Below are positions 10,525 through 22,100 of a stretch of 64,000 bases of DNA, in pieces. Source of the DNA: Tricholoma matsutake (lineage: Eukaryota > Basidiomycota > Agaricomycetes > Agaricales > Tricholomataceae). Each line of letters opens with the position of its first letter. Position 1 is the stretch's first letter. A program made the position numbers and the translations under genes. The stretch is taken from NCBI GenBank assembly GCA_026075535.2, contig AP026538.1, positions 1,550,001-1,614,000 of the forward strand, written 5' to 3'. Under the pieces are notes generated by a model. That model ran no database searches and was not told where the DNA came from. It worked only from the letters and a program-made list of their open reading frames with translations.

Positions 10525-11717
10525 TGGGGAACATGTTAGGCTGATTAGGCAGATCAATCGTTACTGTTGAAATATCAGGGGAGGCGTCTGTGATAACGTA
10601 GGGACCATCAAAGCAGGGCATGAATTTTGCAACTTGTCATTTGCCTTTTGCCTTGTATACCTGATGCCTGTGTAGTGTGGAAAGAACCACACGATCACCT
10701 ATTTTGAAAGGAAAATTGTTAGCACCATGACAATTAGCCATGAGAGCTTGTGAAATCTTAGCCCAGAGCATGTTGTCCTTTGCTTCAAGCACATCCAGTT
10801 GTAGATGCTCAATGACCACTGATGCACAGATGTCAGTAATCCCGGTCTCGTCACTTTGTATCAGGGGAGGGATAACATGTGGGTATTGACCCATTCATAG
10901 TTGAAAGGGTGAAAAACCTGTGGATGAGTTAACAGTGTTCATGATATCGAAGCACACCTGTGGCAAGGCCCAGTGCCATCCAGTTTGATTATGTTTGACA
11001 TGATATTGTAGACACTGATTGATTGTCTTGTTTGACTGTTCGCTTGTGGCATCACTTTCAGGGTGAAAAGCCCTTGACATTTTCAATTTCACCCCAGTCA
11101 GAGCATGAAGCGACTGCCAAAACTTTGAGATGAACAACTTGTCGTGGTCGGAAACGATCTCCAATGGCAACCCATTTTCACAATACCACTCATTGAAGAA
11201 TATTACTGTCAGATCTTCTGTGGAGATATCAGTTCACATAGGGATGACATGCACATTGCTGTTTAGGCAATCAGTGAATGTCATGATGCAGTCAAAACCT
11301 GCGTCTTTGGGGAGAGGCCCAATGAAATCCATTGCGATGGAATCACCATGCTGATCCAGCACAGACAGTGGGTGTAGTGGTCCCAATGGCCTCTGGGTAC
11401 TCCCCTTGTTATGTTGGCACTCTGCACATGCCGGTATGTATGTCTGCTCCAAATCCCATTGCATGTTTGGCCAGTAACACAATTCACGAAGTGACCCATA
11501 TGTCTTGGTGAACCCAAAGTGTCCTAAAACATTGTGAGCCAAATGGAACAGCAATTCATGGACCTTTGCTGTACGAGGAATGATCAGTCTTGACCCCATA
11601 TACAGCAACCTGTCAGACTCGTGGACACCATGTGGCAGGAATTCGGCATCAAGCATATGCTTGCACCATGGGTCATCAGCATAGTTGTCTTGGATGCATG
11701 CTAACAAATCAGAGGTC
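10525..11717 (-). pseudogene. G2 integrase region
   Basis: Read leftward, the HHCC domain (HLAHNVLGHFG ... CAECQHNKG) is followed by the catalytic core. The first D is in SIAMDFIGPLP, the second in VSDHDKLF, and the E is in ATSEQSNKT. The C-terminal part has KIGDRVVLST and AKFMPCFDGPYVI. Stops at about 11234, 10895 and 10637 split the frame. The arginines usual before the catalytic E (ERANRT-type) have changed, consistent with decay. Terminated by element A on the right. Confidence 0.87.
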
Positions 11718-11722
11718 TTCGT

Positions 11723-12025
11723 CCTCCCCCATGTATTCCTGGAGGAATCCTGGAGGAATCCTGGCATTCCTGCCAGGAAGACCAGGAATCCTCCAGGATT
11801 ATTGGGAACCAATGTTCCAGCCATTTGTGACTCAAGTATATATTCCTGGCTCTTCCCATTCCAGGAGGATTCCTGGTTGATTCCTGGTAAATTACACTCT
11901 TCCAGGAGGAATTCCTGGAATTCCCCAGGACTCTGGTACCAGGAATCCACCAGGACTATACCAGGACTATACCAGGACTATACCAGGAATCCACCGGGAC
12001 TCCACTGGGATTTAACCAGGAGTCT
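11723..12025. repeat. Left subterminal repeats of element A (GGAATCC/CCAGGA clusters)
   Basis: About 300 bp built from short degenerate units around GGAATCC, CCAGGAATCC and CCAGGACTATA. The outer 70 bp is inverted relative to 16590-16660. No coding capacity. Dense subterminal arrays of this kind often bind transposase in CACTA-like elements. Confidence 0.75.
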
Positions 12026-12057
12026 TTATTACTACTACTAAGTAATAAAATAAATGT

Positions 12058-12135
12058 CATGAGCCAGAATTGAACCCTCAGCATTAGATGAAAACATCAT
12101 AGCACAGCCAATATAACCACTACACCACATAGCTC
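12058..12135 (-). ncRNA. tRNA-like sequence, left inner end of element A, reads outward
   Basis: On the minus strand GAGCTATGTGGTGTAGTGGTTA resembles a tRNA 5' part with A box (positions near 12115-12135), and GGGTTCAATTC (about 12069-12079) resembles the B box and T arm. The acceptor stem pairs poorly, so it is a tRNA-derived sequence, not a functional tRNA. It points toward the nearby element end. The 5' part is very like the tRNA-like sequence in element C (43303-43372). Confidence 0.6.
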
Positions 12136-12179
12136 TGCAATGTATATCCACTAACTGCTCTAGGTAGCATTGGGGCGGC

Positions 12180-13440
12180 TGTGCATGACAAAGCACACAG
12201 CCGCATCATCAACACTGCCAGCTCATCATCCACATCACCACCACTCTCAATGATGATGCCACCTCCCTTCCACCGCCTCCCCTCCATCAACACCTGTCGC
12301 CACTGCTCCTATGGCCACCACCACATCGTCTAATGCCACCAATGGCCGTATTTGAACCACCTCGGGCCCAAACGATGATGGATGTTGTTTGGGGCCCAGG
12401 TAATGTTGTTTACTTTTGTTTTATTGAATTAACTAATATTTTCTTTCCTTCTTTAGGTTCTAACTATATCATGACAACAAGATGACACCAAATGACAAAC
12501 AACAAATGACAAGTGAGCGACAGACAACAGACAACAAGCAACAAACAACAAACAATGAGTGAGCAACAGACAACAGACAACAAGCAACAAACAACGAACA
12601 AAGAATGAAGAAATGGAGAACAAGGATGCAGAGAGGGAGGGCTGGCAAAGGGCCCAAGAGACGTCGACAACGTCTCTTGGGCCATAAGTAAGTTTTTTTT
12701 CTCTTATTTTTTTGGTCACTGACAACTTTTTAAGTACTAGCTACTGACTACGACAAGACTGGATGGAACATGGGCCCAAACGATGCAGATCGCGTTGTTT
12801 GGGCCCTAAGTAATTTTTTTTGTTTGCTTTTTGTTTTTATAAACTAACTAACTCGTTTCATTTGTTTTATAGGTTCTACTCTACTGGTAACGATGGCCGG
12901 ACACAAGACAACCCAACACACCCACCCCACTCCTGCAAGCCTCTGCTCGCATGGTGGATTGTGAGTGTGTGCAGTCAACGACAACAACGACACCACCGCC
13001 TACCAGCACCAGAACCCTGAGAATGCAAAGCACGGCTGCCAACCACGATGGACAATGACAACGACACACCACCCGCCTCCAGCCCCATGAGCCACTGCTC
13101 ATGGGGTGGATTGCGGGTGGAATGGCGATGATGGCCACCACTACACAGCGGGAGACAGCCAGGATGGCAACGATGACCAGGAAGGGCACGGCGACCAGGA
13201 GCAGCACAGAAACAACGCCCAGGATGGTAATGATGAGGACAGCAACAACAAAGGCCCGGCACCCAGGACAACAGGGACAGGATGACAGGCACGATTTTGC
13301 GTGGGGCAGTTTTTTTCATTTTTTATTTATGGTAATACCTTCCCCCTCGCCCACGTTTTACATGGGTGAGGGGTTTTTCTTTCTTTTTCTTTATAATTGT
13401 AGTGCTCCCCTCGCATTCAATGCGAGGGGAGATTAGTTTT
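12180..13440. other. Low-complexity intron-rich region and two hairpins inside element A
   Basis: Purine-rich ACA/GAC repeats on the plus strand alternate with intron-like T-rich stretches that start GTAAT/GTAAGT and end TTTAG/ATAG, such as 12398-12456 and 12812-12872. The motif GGGCCCAAACGATG or its inverse recurs around 12366, 12395, 12772 and 12800. Near the right edge two GC-rich hairpins occur at about 13343-13373 and 13406-13431 (CCCTCGCATTCAATGCGAGG). I see no credible protein here. It resembles a decayed spliced gene of low-complexity composition. Confidence 0.5.
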
Positions 13441-13448
13441 ATATGTAT

Positions 13449-15978
13449 CACTGGGTGCAGGGCACAATACCCCTGATGGGGTATTATGTAAGTATCTTGG
13501 AAGTATTCCTAATACTGTCAAGATACTAGCCCAGAAGTATGTTGCAAGTATGCTGATTGTTGATTACCATACCTCCACATTAGTAACTTGAACATATTGT
13601 AACTGTATTCTGAATGTCTTGGCTGAAAGATAATACAATATTTCCTCCCTACTATCACAATAATATTAAGATACTTCTAATGGAGTATTGAAGTGAAAGA
13701 TCAAAATATTTTTCAAGTACTGAGAAGGCAGTAACTTGGTGGTATTGAGGTAATTTCTTCAGTACTACAGAGATACTATCTACAATACTATCAAGGTGAT
13801 ATCACAATACTCTGCTTGGGATATGTTAGCAATGTGATGGAAAAGATCTAGAAAACCTCTGTGTCAGTATGCTTGAAATATCATGGAAGTACACAAACAA
13901 AAAGAGTAGTCATACACCCCATACCTTCACCATACTAAAGCCAGGGAATATTGGAAGTATTGAAGTGTTGTTTATTCAATACTGTCAAACTACTCTATGG
14001 AAAGTATATAAGAAGAAATTTGATAAATTGGGAAAGTATTATTAGCAGATGTCTGCACATGCAGGTCTGATGTTGCAAGTATCCACTTCCATGTCTGAGC
14101 ACCTACACACTGGCTGGACAGTAAGATACTTCTGAGAAGGAGTATTCTGGAAATAGTCCTAACACTGCCACCATACTCACCAAGGGATATTTTGCCAGTA
14201 TGCATACCAATCTAGAATACTACTTCAGTACCTTCAGCACTATCAAAATATAGTACAATACTGTCAAAATACTTCTAGTGAAGTATGTTGACAATATTAG
14301 GAATACTGTCAGGAGACTTTCACAGTACGTCTCAGGCAGTATTGTGCCTTGCACCGAGTGACATACCTGAGTAAGTACTTGGATGTACAACATGGATGTG
14401 CAAGTGGTACTTGAGTACATACCTGGACACACAAGTAGATATCAAGTAGGTACTTGGATATACAAGTAAGGACTCAAAACAGTAGGTACTTGAATAAGTA
14501 CCAGTCCGGTATGTACTTGAGTAAGTCCCAGTAAGTACTTGAATAAGTACTGGTAAGTACTGGTATGTACTTGAATAAGTACTGGTAAGTACCGGTATGT
14601 ACTTGAATAAGTCCTGGTATGTACTTGAATAAGTACCAGTATGTACTTGAATAAGACCCGGTATGTACTTGAATAAGTACCAGTATGTACTTGAACGAGT
14701 CCCAGTATGTACTTGAATAAGTCCCGGTATGTACTTGAATAAGTACCGGTATGTACTTGAATAAGTACCAGTAAGTACCAGTAAGTACTTGAATAAGTAC
14801 CGGTATGTACTTGAATAAGTACCGGTAAGTAACAGTAAGTACTTGAATAAGTACCAGTAAGTACCGGTACTTACTGGTACTTATTCAAGTACTTACTGGG
14901 ACTTACTCAAGTACATACCGGACTGGTACTTATTCAAGTACCTACTGTTTTGAGTCCTTACTTGTATATCCAAGTACCTACTTGATATCTACTTGTGTGT
15001 CCAGGTATGTACTCAAGTACCACTTGCACATCCATGTTGTACATCCAAGTACTTACTCAGGTATGTCACTCGGTGCAAGGCACAATACTGCCTGAGACGT
15101 ACTGTGAAAGTCTCCTGACAGTATTCCTAATATTGTCAACATACTTCACTAGAAGTATTTTGACAGTATTGTACTATATTTTGATAGTGCTGAAGGTACT
15201 GAAGTAGTATTCTAGATTGGTATGCATACTGGCAAAATATCCCTTGGTGAGTATGGTGGCAGTGTTAGGACTATTTCCAGAATACTCCTTCTCAGAAGTA
15301 TCTTACTGTCCAGCCAGTGTGTAGGTGCTCAGACATGGAAGTGGATACTTGCAACATCAGACCTGCATGTGCAGACATCTGCTAATAATACTTTCCCAAT
15401 TTATCAAATTTCTTCTTATATACTTTCCATAGAGTAGTTTGACAGTATTGAATAAACAACACTTCAATACTTCCAATATTCCCTGGCTTTAGTATGGTGA
15501 AGGTATGGGGTGTATGACTACTCTTTTTGTTTGTGTACTTCCATGATATTTCAAGCATACTGACACAGAGGTTTTCTAGATCTTTTCCATCACATTGCTA
15601 ACATATCCCAAGCAGAGTATTGTGATATCACCTTGATAGTATTGTAGATAGTATCTCTGTAGTACTGAAGAAATTACCTCAATACCACCAAGTTACTGCC
15701 TTCTCAGTACTTGAAAAATATTTTGATCTTTCACTTCAATACTCCATTAGAAGTATCTTAATATTATTGTGATAGTAGGGAGGAAATATTGTATTATCTT
15801 TCAGCCAAGACATTCAGAATACAGTTACAATGTGTACAAGTTACTAATGTGGAGGTATGGTAATCAACAATCAGCATACTTGCAACATACTTCTGGGCTA
15901 GTATCTTGACAGTATTAGGAATACTTCCAAGATACTTACATAATACCCCATCAGGGGTATTGTGCCCTGCACCCAGTG
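13449..15978. mobile_element. A2: 2.5-kb giant-hairpin transposon, CACTG ends, TAT duplication
   Basis: The termini are CACTGGGTGCAGGGCACAAT and its inverse, flanked by TAT on both sides (13446-13448, 15979-15981). The inverted repeat is not confined to the ends. 13449 to about 14560 pairs with about 14866 to 15978, giving ~1.1-kb arms that are nearly identical. Mirror copies of the same 70-residue frame occur at 14220-14432 minus and 14995-15207 plus. The spacer is a ~22-bp tandem array. CACTG ends with a 3-bp duplication fit a CMC/CACTA-type foldback element. It encodes no recognisable protein. Confidence 0.85.
14480..14866. repeat. Tandem array at the hairpin centre of A2 (~22-bp unit)
   Basis: About 17 degenerate units of the type AAGTACCGGTATGTACTTGAAT, with variants CCAGT, CCGGT and TGGT. 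Each unit is partly palindromic (AAGTACNGGTA). The array forms most of the asymmetric spacer between the two hairpin arms, and the pairing axis lies near 14866 (GTACCGGTAC). It varies at CCGG/CCAG/CTGG sites, again the CpG transition pattern. Confidence 0.85.
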
Positions 15979-15984
15979 TATATA

Positions 15985-16080
15985 TTTGTAGGACTCCCCC
16001 TCGCACCTTGTGTGGGGGAGATTTTTTTTATGTAATTAATGGTGTATCATATCCCTCGCATCCAATGCGAGGGATGTAGT
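15985..16080. other. GC-rich hairpins with T-runs, element A right inner module
   Basis: Two hairpins: CCCCCTCGCACCTTGTGTGG continuing GGGAG at about 15996-16020, followed by eight T, and CCCTCGCATCCAATGCGAGG at about 16051-16071. The CCCTCGCAT/ATGCGAGGG stems are shared with the other side of A2 and with element B. The T-run after the first stem resembles a Pol III terminator, but function is unproven. Confidence 0.6.
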
Positions 16081-16180
16081 TAATAAATTTTATTTGATCT
16101 TAATTGTGAGCTTCAAGAGAGAAATACCTAAGTGTGAGTTTGAGGGTATAAATACATTTTTATATTGACAGCTAATAATT

Positions 16181-16266
16181 CTCCTGTGGCTCAACTGGTT
16201 AAGCACTTGTTTGGTTTGTCATGTGATTCCTGATCATGAGTTCTGGAGTTCAATCCCTGCTCTGAC
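16181..16266 (+). ncRNA. tRNA-like sequence, right inner end of element A, reads outward
   Basis: CTCCTGTGGCTCAACTGGTT resembles a tRNA acceptor/D arm with A box. GAGTTCAATCCCTGCTC at 16246-16262 resembles the T arm with B box. The 5' half is nearly identical to the minus-strand tRNA-like sequence at 30526-30610 in element B (both continue AAGCAC...TTTGGTTTGTCATGTGAT). The extra-long middle and imperfect acceptor stem argue against a functional tRNA. Confidence 0.65.
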
Positions 16267-16374
16267 CAACTTTATTTTGTAGGTACTTTGTGAAATTCAT
16301 GAAGTCCGAAGCACTTGAAACTCGTAAGATATCTCAAATTGACTTTCCATTATGGTATGACTTTAGGGTACTGA

Positions 16375-16635
16375 GTCCCACTGGATTCCTGGTCAGTCCC
16401 ACTGGATTCCTGGTCAGTCCCACTGGAGTCCTGGTCAGTCCCACTGGAGTCCTGGTCAGTCCCACTGGAGTCCTGGTCAGTCCCACTGGAGTCCTCATGA
16501 GTCCCACTGGAGTCCTCATGAGTCCCACTGGAGTCCTCATGAGTCCTCGTGAGTCCCACTGGAGTCCTCGTGAGTCCTGGTGAGTCCCACTGGATTCCTG
16601 GAGGATTCCTGGTCTTCCTGGTAGGACTATCAGGA
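16375..16635. repeat. Right subterminal tandem repeats of element A (~20-bp unit)
   Basis: Eleven or more units of GTCCCACTGGAGTCCTGGTC, changing to ...CCTCATGA and ...CCTCGTGA toward the right. The variants TGG/CGTG/CATG again differ by CpG-type transitions. Translations of this array appear as fake repeats fused to the G2 RNase H frame. Confidence 0.88.
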
Positions 16636-16665
16636 TTCCTCCAGGACTCTGTGGGGGAGTGTAAA

Positions 16666-18017
16666 GTTCAGACAAATCAGCATCTGCAGTAATAGACAGT
16701 GTCACTGCCACAACAGAACAGTTGTTAGGGGCCTCAGCAGTACCCAGGTCCTCAGGTAGGCAAAAGTCGGTGTGTGACAGTGCATCGGCCACGGCGTTAT
16801 CTTCCCCTTTGATGTAGTTTATCTTGACATTGTATTGGGAAAGGAACTCTATCCAGTGGGCTTGTCTACAGCTAAGGTCTCTTTGCATGTCAAAATTTTC
16901 AAGGGTTTTGTGGTTGGTATAAACCACAACAGGTATGCCAATGAGGTCCAAACACCATTTCTGTAGTGCCCAGATGATTGCCAGCATTTCTTTCTCATGT
17001 ATGGGGTAGTTTAGTTCTGCACCCTTGAAGGTCATTGAGTCGAATGCAATGGGGCATGAGGACTCCCAAGTCTTGCTGAAAGACAGAATGGCTCTGGACT
17101 GAAAGTCACAAGCATCTGTCATAACAAAAATACTCATTTTGGGCATCAAGCCATGGTCGATGGTTGTTAGACAGTCACACCCTACGATGGCCTTCTTTAT
17201 ACTATCAAATGCATGTTGGTTTACATCAGTCCATGTTGGGAAATTGGCATTGCACTCCTTTGTCATAAGCTCTGTCAGCACATGCATATGTTCTGTTATC
17301 TGCGGCAAAAAGTGTGCAATGTACTGTACAAGACCACAGAATTGCTGAACCTCCTTTGCATTGGAAGGAGTAGGCAAGTTCAGTATGTGATCCATTTTGC
17401 TGGAGTCAGCCTTGATTCCTCAGGCAGAAATGTGGTGCCCTAGGAAGTCGACCTCCATCAGAAAAAGATGAGTCTTCTGAGGATTACAATATATTTGAGA
17501 GCCACATAGCACTGCAAGGATGAGCCAAACATTTTCACAGTGTTCCTCCACCGTGTTTGACCAGACTATTATATCATCCAAATAGATGTGGCAGATCTTG
17601 CCAATGTAGGGGCGCAGTGCTGCCGCTACACGCTGTTGGTGTATGGCAGGTGCATTCCTCAGCCCCATCAGCATTATCATCCACTCAAACAAACCAAAAG
17701 GCATCAAAACAGCTGTCAGGGGGACATTGTCTGGGTGCATATGCATCTGGAAAAAACTGTTAGTCATGTCGATGGTAGCCCAAACTTTTCCTTTGGCGCA
17801 GTTGTTCAAGATGTCATCAATATGTGGTAGAGGGTGAGAGTCAATAATTGTGTTCTTGTTTAGCTGACAATAGTTGTTAACCCAATGGGGCAACACAGAG
17901 GCATCCGCTTTTGGGATGATGAAGGCAGGGGAGGCATGAGGAGACAAAGAGGGATGAATGTGTCCTGCATCCAAGTGCTGCTGAATTAAGGTTTGCCACA
18001 CCTCCCAGAATTTCTGG
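16666..18017 (-). pseudogene. G2 RT (3' two thirds) and RNase H
   Basis: Read leftward from G3: KFWEVWQTLIQQHLDAGHIH, ASPAFIIPKADAS, an RQLN-like QLNKNTI segment, and TIDMTNSFFQMHMHP. The catalytic box is YLDDIIVW (about 17568-17591). After a stop near 17420 the connection and RNase H follow (TDACDFQSRAILSF, YPIHEKEMLAIIWALQKW, EDNAVADALSHTD). It ends at ADADLSEL at the edge of element A. The 5' part of RT lies beyond G3 at 37762 and above. Only a few stops, so this is one of the better-preserved segments. Confidence 0.9.
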
Positions 18018-18048
18018 TGATGATGCTCAACCCAGAAACTCAACCAAA

Positions 18049-18390
18049 TGTTGTAATATCGAGCCCTCCATGTGATCCCCATCATACCCAGTAGTTATTT
18101 GTTATTCACTTTCCCACATCTTTGTTATTCAAGAACTCATATCATTCTCTTGATTACTTACTCCTATCTTCAACACTATGTAAAGCTCGTAGTCATAGTT
18201 CCCCACCTCAGTGATTTACCATTCACTGAGGTGTAAGTCTTACTCATCTTACTTTGTTATACTCTTACTTATCTTGCAGTAGTACTTCATTATCTCTTCT
18301 AGGTACTACTCAATATACTAAGTGATTTACCATTCACTGAGGTTACTTCGTTATCTCTTCTAGTTTCACTTCCGGTCCCTGCATTCTACA
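18049..18390 (+). repeat. 5' LTR of the Copia element
   Basis: 342 bp, identical in extent to 22799-23140. Contains internal direct repeats of ACTTCRTTATCTCTTCTAG near the 3' end. Confidence 0.95.
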
Positions 18391-18402
18391 GGTTATGGGC
18401 CC
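18391..18402 (+). promoter_or_regulatory. Copia primer binding site, anticodon-loop type (initiator tRNA-Met)
   Basis: GGTTATGGGCCC immediately follows the LTR. Its reverse complement, GGGCCCATAACC, matches the anticodon stem-loop of eukaryotic initiator tRNA-Met (anticodon CAT), not a tRNA 3' end. This is the half-tRNA priming known for Drosophila copia and relatives. Confidence 0.7.
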
Positions 18403-19183
18403 TGACAACACCTACGACATGACTTCAACAACCAATGCTCAAATTTTGAAGCTCCCAAAACTTCGAAGTGACAGCTCTAACTGGTCAACCTACCAGGAGT
18501 GCATCATTAATCATCTCACTTCAAAAGCTCCCGGGTTGAAGAAGCATCTTTTAGGCACCGCGCGAAAACTGGTTGTACTCCAAGAGCGAAACGGATCCTT
18601 CTACAAACCTCATAGCCTTGCTCCACTGACCGATGAGGAAGTTGAGAAGCACAAGGAAGAAGAGGAGGCCTATGAGCACAAGCAGGCAACCATTCAAAAG
18701 ATCATTTATCAAACTGTCGATAAGTCCACATTTCTTCAGGTCAAGAACAAGACAAGTGCAGCCAATGTCTGGAAGAAAGTAATCTCCATCCATGCCAACA
18801 AGGGCTCATTGTACAAGATGAACCTCCTTGCCCAGCTTCAAACTCTCCGGCTCACCGAGAATGGGGACATGCGCGAGCACCTCACAAAGCTGACGGAAAT
18901 CAGAGAACGGCTCGCCGAGATGAATTGTCCAGTCACCGACGAGTCATTTGTATCCTACATCCGCACTTCACTCTCACTCATTCCAACCTATCGAACCCTC
19001 CTTACGACACTCTCCACCACTGCTCACGAATCGGGGAAGAAGCTGACCAGCTCGAATCTCATCTGGCATCTCATGGAAGAAGCAAATTTGATTGCACTTG
19101 CAGACTCTATTAATAAGTCCAATGCTGCGATGATGGCAGCTACGTCGAAATCCAAGGATGGAAAGGGTGAAGGCAAAAGCTAA
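18395..19183 (+). CDS. Copia gag (UBN2/Copia-type), zinc knuckle in the following frame
   Basis: The ATG at 18395 gives 262 residues: ILKLPKLRSDSSNWSTYQEC, then a helical Copia-type gag core (WKKVISIHANKGSLYKMNLLAQL, REHLTKLTEIRERLAEM). It ends in a basic KDGKGEGKS tail. The zinc knuckle (CSNSNCNKDGHTIDQC) is in the +1 frame at about 19189-19240 in the next open frame. The frame change near 19158-19183 is either a programmed shift or a single indel. No internal stop. Confidence 0.85.
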   Translation: MGPDNTYDMTSTTNAQILKLPKLRSDSSNWSTYQECIINHLTSKAPGLKKHLLGTARKLVVLQERNGSFYKPHSLAPLTDEEVEKHKEEEEAYEHKQATIQKIIYQTVDKSTFLQVKNKTSAANVWKKVISIHANKGSLYKMNLLAQLQTLRLTENGDMREHLTKLTEIRERLAEMNCPVTDESFVSYIRTSLSLIPTYRTLLTTLSTTAHESGKKLTSSNLIWHLMEEANLIALADSINKSNAAMMAATSKSKDGKGEGKS

Positions 19184-22100
19184 GGTTCATTGCTCAAACT
19201 CCAATTGCAATAAGGACGGTCATACAATTGACCAGTGCTTCGCAAAAGGGGGAGGAAAGGAGAAGGAAGCGCCCGAGTGGTTCAAGAAACAGGCTGCAAG
19301 GAAAGCAGCATCAGCGAGTGCGCACGTCACCAACAATGTCAAGAAAGACAAAGACAAAAACTATGCTATGCTCACCTACAGTATCCCTGATGACCCCAGC
19401 GCTCTCATTGTCACCTCTGACTTCAAATCAGAAGCCCACACCACCTCTGGAGCCAATGGCATTATTCTTGACAGTGGTGCCAGCCGCCACTTCACTCCTG
19501 ATTGTTCAAAACTCACGAGCTACACTGATATTAACCCTGAGCCTATAAGAGCTGCTGATGGATGTACCTTCAGTGTGCTCGGTAAGGGTGATCTCAAGGT
19601 TGAGCTACCTAATGGAGATCAGAAATTGACTCCAATAATGCTCAAGAACGTTTACTACTCACCTCACATGGTGTTCACCTTAATGTCCATCTCCTGTGTT
19701 GACCAGGCTGGATTCTCTCTGTTTATCAAGAATGGATCTTGCATCATTCATAGCCTGAAATCAAGCGTCATCAGTCATCTTCCACTTGTTCGAGGGCTTT
19801 ACCATGTCAGTAGCTCATTCAACCCATCTTCCACACCTTCCACGAACTCTGTGACAAAGCTTATGTCAATCAGTGAACTCCATCGCAAAATGGGGCACAT
19901 AAATCATGATGACTTACACAGGATGGTGAAGCAGGGGATGGTTACTGGGATTGAAGTTGATCTTGACTCGAAACCTGAATTCTGCGAAGCCTGCATCAAG
20001 GCTAAAGCGGATAGGAAGCTGTTTCCAAAGAAAAGCAAGACAGTGTACACAAAGTATGGGGAGAAAGTCGTCTCAGACTTGTGGGGACCAGCCAGAGTTG
20101 AATCGCTAGGCAGGAAGAAGTATTACTTCCTGTTTAAGGATCTGTATAGCCGTGAGGAGAAAGTTTACTTCTTGAAGGTGAAATCCAATGCATTTACCGA
20201 CTATAAGAAATATGAGGCTTGGGCATTAGTTCAATGCAATGCACGAATCAAGATATTTGGATCTGACCGTGCAGGCGAGCTGACGAGCAAGGAGTTTAAC
20301 AAACACCTTGAAAATGCCGGAACAGTCTGCTGCCTCACTGTCCACGACTCCCCAGCATCTAACAGCACGATCGAAAGGGAAAACCGAACCCATGCAATGA
20401 TGATTGCTGCAGGCCTACCTCGATTATTGTGGGCTGAAGCAGTTTGCCACGACATATGGCTGCATAACCATGCACCAACACGCGGACTATCCAAGCTGAA
20501 GACTCCTTACGAAGTTGCAATGGGGGAGAAACCAGATTTGTCACAGCTAATTGAATGGGGCACGAGAGTCTGGGTGAAACAGCTTGATGCAGGGAAATTG
20601 GATCCATGAGCTGACGAAGCTCATTTCATGGGTTATGATGATGAATCGAAAGGTTTTCGTATATATTGGCCTAAGAAACGACTGGTCAGTATTGAAAGGG
20701 ATGTGTACACTGACAGAAATTGGGCTTTGCAGCCTGATGAAGTGTCGATTGAGGCAGTGGAAGATGTATTTACCAAATCTGACACTTCCCAGACTCCCAA
20801 CAACTCTGATTACTCATCCACACCCAATGAAAATACCCCCAAGGATCCAGAACCCAAAAGCGTTGATAACACGGGTGAAAATCTACCAGCAACGCCCAGT
20901 GTTAGTCCAGAAACCTCACAAACTCCATCCAACACACCTATAGCTCCTCCACATCAAAGAACCATGCAACGAAACTCCCTCGCAGGTCTCACACCAGTTG
21001 ATGAAGCCCAATATGGTCGTGGGAAGCGCAACCGAGTTGCCACCTCACGTAGCGCCGCCAATGCAATTGAAGGCACTCTGGTTGTTGACGATGATGGACA
21101 CCTTGAACCAGGGGTAGTAGAGCTCAATATGAGTGAGGAGGAGTGGTTTACAGAGGTGATGGAGTCGACAATGTGAGCGAGCAAGGACAAACCATCACTT
21201 GAGGAGGCGCTGAAGGGTGCCGAGCATGATGATTGGTCAGCAGCGATCGAGGTGGAGCTTTTCCAAATCGAGAAGTTGAATACCTGGGAGCTTGTTGTCC
21301 CACCGCCTGGTGTCAACATCATCCCTAGCCGCTACATATTCCATTGTAAGCGCAATTCTGAAGGCTGAGTCGTCCGCCACAAAGCTCGACTTGTCATGAA
21401 AGGATTCAAGCAACAATTCGGCGTTGATTACACTGAAACATTTGCTCCCACCATTGGAGCCACATCCCTCTGCATTCTCTTATCTTTCGGAGCACGCCAC
21501 AATTCCATTATTATTCAAGTGGATGCCAAGAATGCTTACCTCAATGCACGTCTCCAAGGTGGTGTTGACCTTTATATGAAACTCCCACCACTTTACGAGC
21601 AATACTGGAAACTACCTCTGGAACTCGCTAAGGAATGTGAAGTTGTTTGCAAACTTCTCGTGCCCATGTATGGAACAAAAGAAGGCGCTCACAATTGGTA
21701 CGCAAATGTGAAATGAATTTTATTGATGCTCAGCCACTCGGTTTTGGTTGCAGATGAAGCCGTTTTCTACAAATTCAGTAGTGGTAGCAGGAGACGATCA
21801 TTGCTGCTGCCACCAATGATTTCACCATTATCGCTGACTTGACAAACTCGTCAAACCTGATCAAGGTGCAGCTCAATGAGCACTTCGAGATCGTAGATCT
21901 TGGCAACATCAACTGGCTTCTCAGCATTAGCATCACGCACGATATCAAAGCTAAAACTATTTCATTAGGTCAACAGGCTTACATTGAACAAATTCTCATT
22001 TGATTCGGTCTCCAGGACGCCCATACTATGGTCACCCCCATGGAGCCTGGTATCAACCTCAGCCTTGACTCACCCACCATATCTCCTATGGTTCTCACAC

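Larger units (their letters stand above)
11718..16665. mobile_element. TIR element A: tRNA-like ends, subterminal repeats, hairpin module; hosts A2
   Basis: The right end reads GTGGGGGAGTGTAAA. Its reverse complement, TTTACACTCCCCCAC, matches the left end (TTCGTCCTCCCCCA) with four differences. The resemblance continues inward for about 60 bp of CCTGGAGGAATCC-type sequence. It splits G2 between RNase H and integrase. Inside lie subterminal repeats at both ends, an outward-facing tRNA-like sequence near each end, a low-complexity intron-rich stretch, GC-rich hairpins and the nested hairpin transposon A2. No transposase is visible. Without A2 it is about 2.4 kb, like element B. The left terminus is degenerate and the target duplication is not resolved. 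Confidence 0.72.

Noticed and set aside
10525..10640. A G2 LTR at its left edge
   Set aside because: The sequence is still integrase C-terminal coding (FDGPYVITDASPDISTVTIDLP), so G2 is truncated there and does not end in an LTR.
14480..14866. Regular short repeats that could be mistaken for a CRISPR array
   Set aside because: The units are contiguous tandem copies without unique spacers, lie at the axis of a eukaryotic hairpin transposon, and the genome is fungal.
16334..16660. Repetitive protein (GLTRTPV repeats) at the end of the RNase H frame
   Set aside because: It is translation of the subterminal tandem DNA repeats of element A that happen to stay open in the G2 frame.
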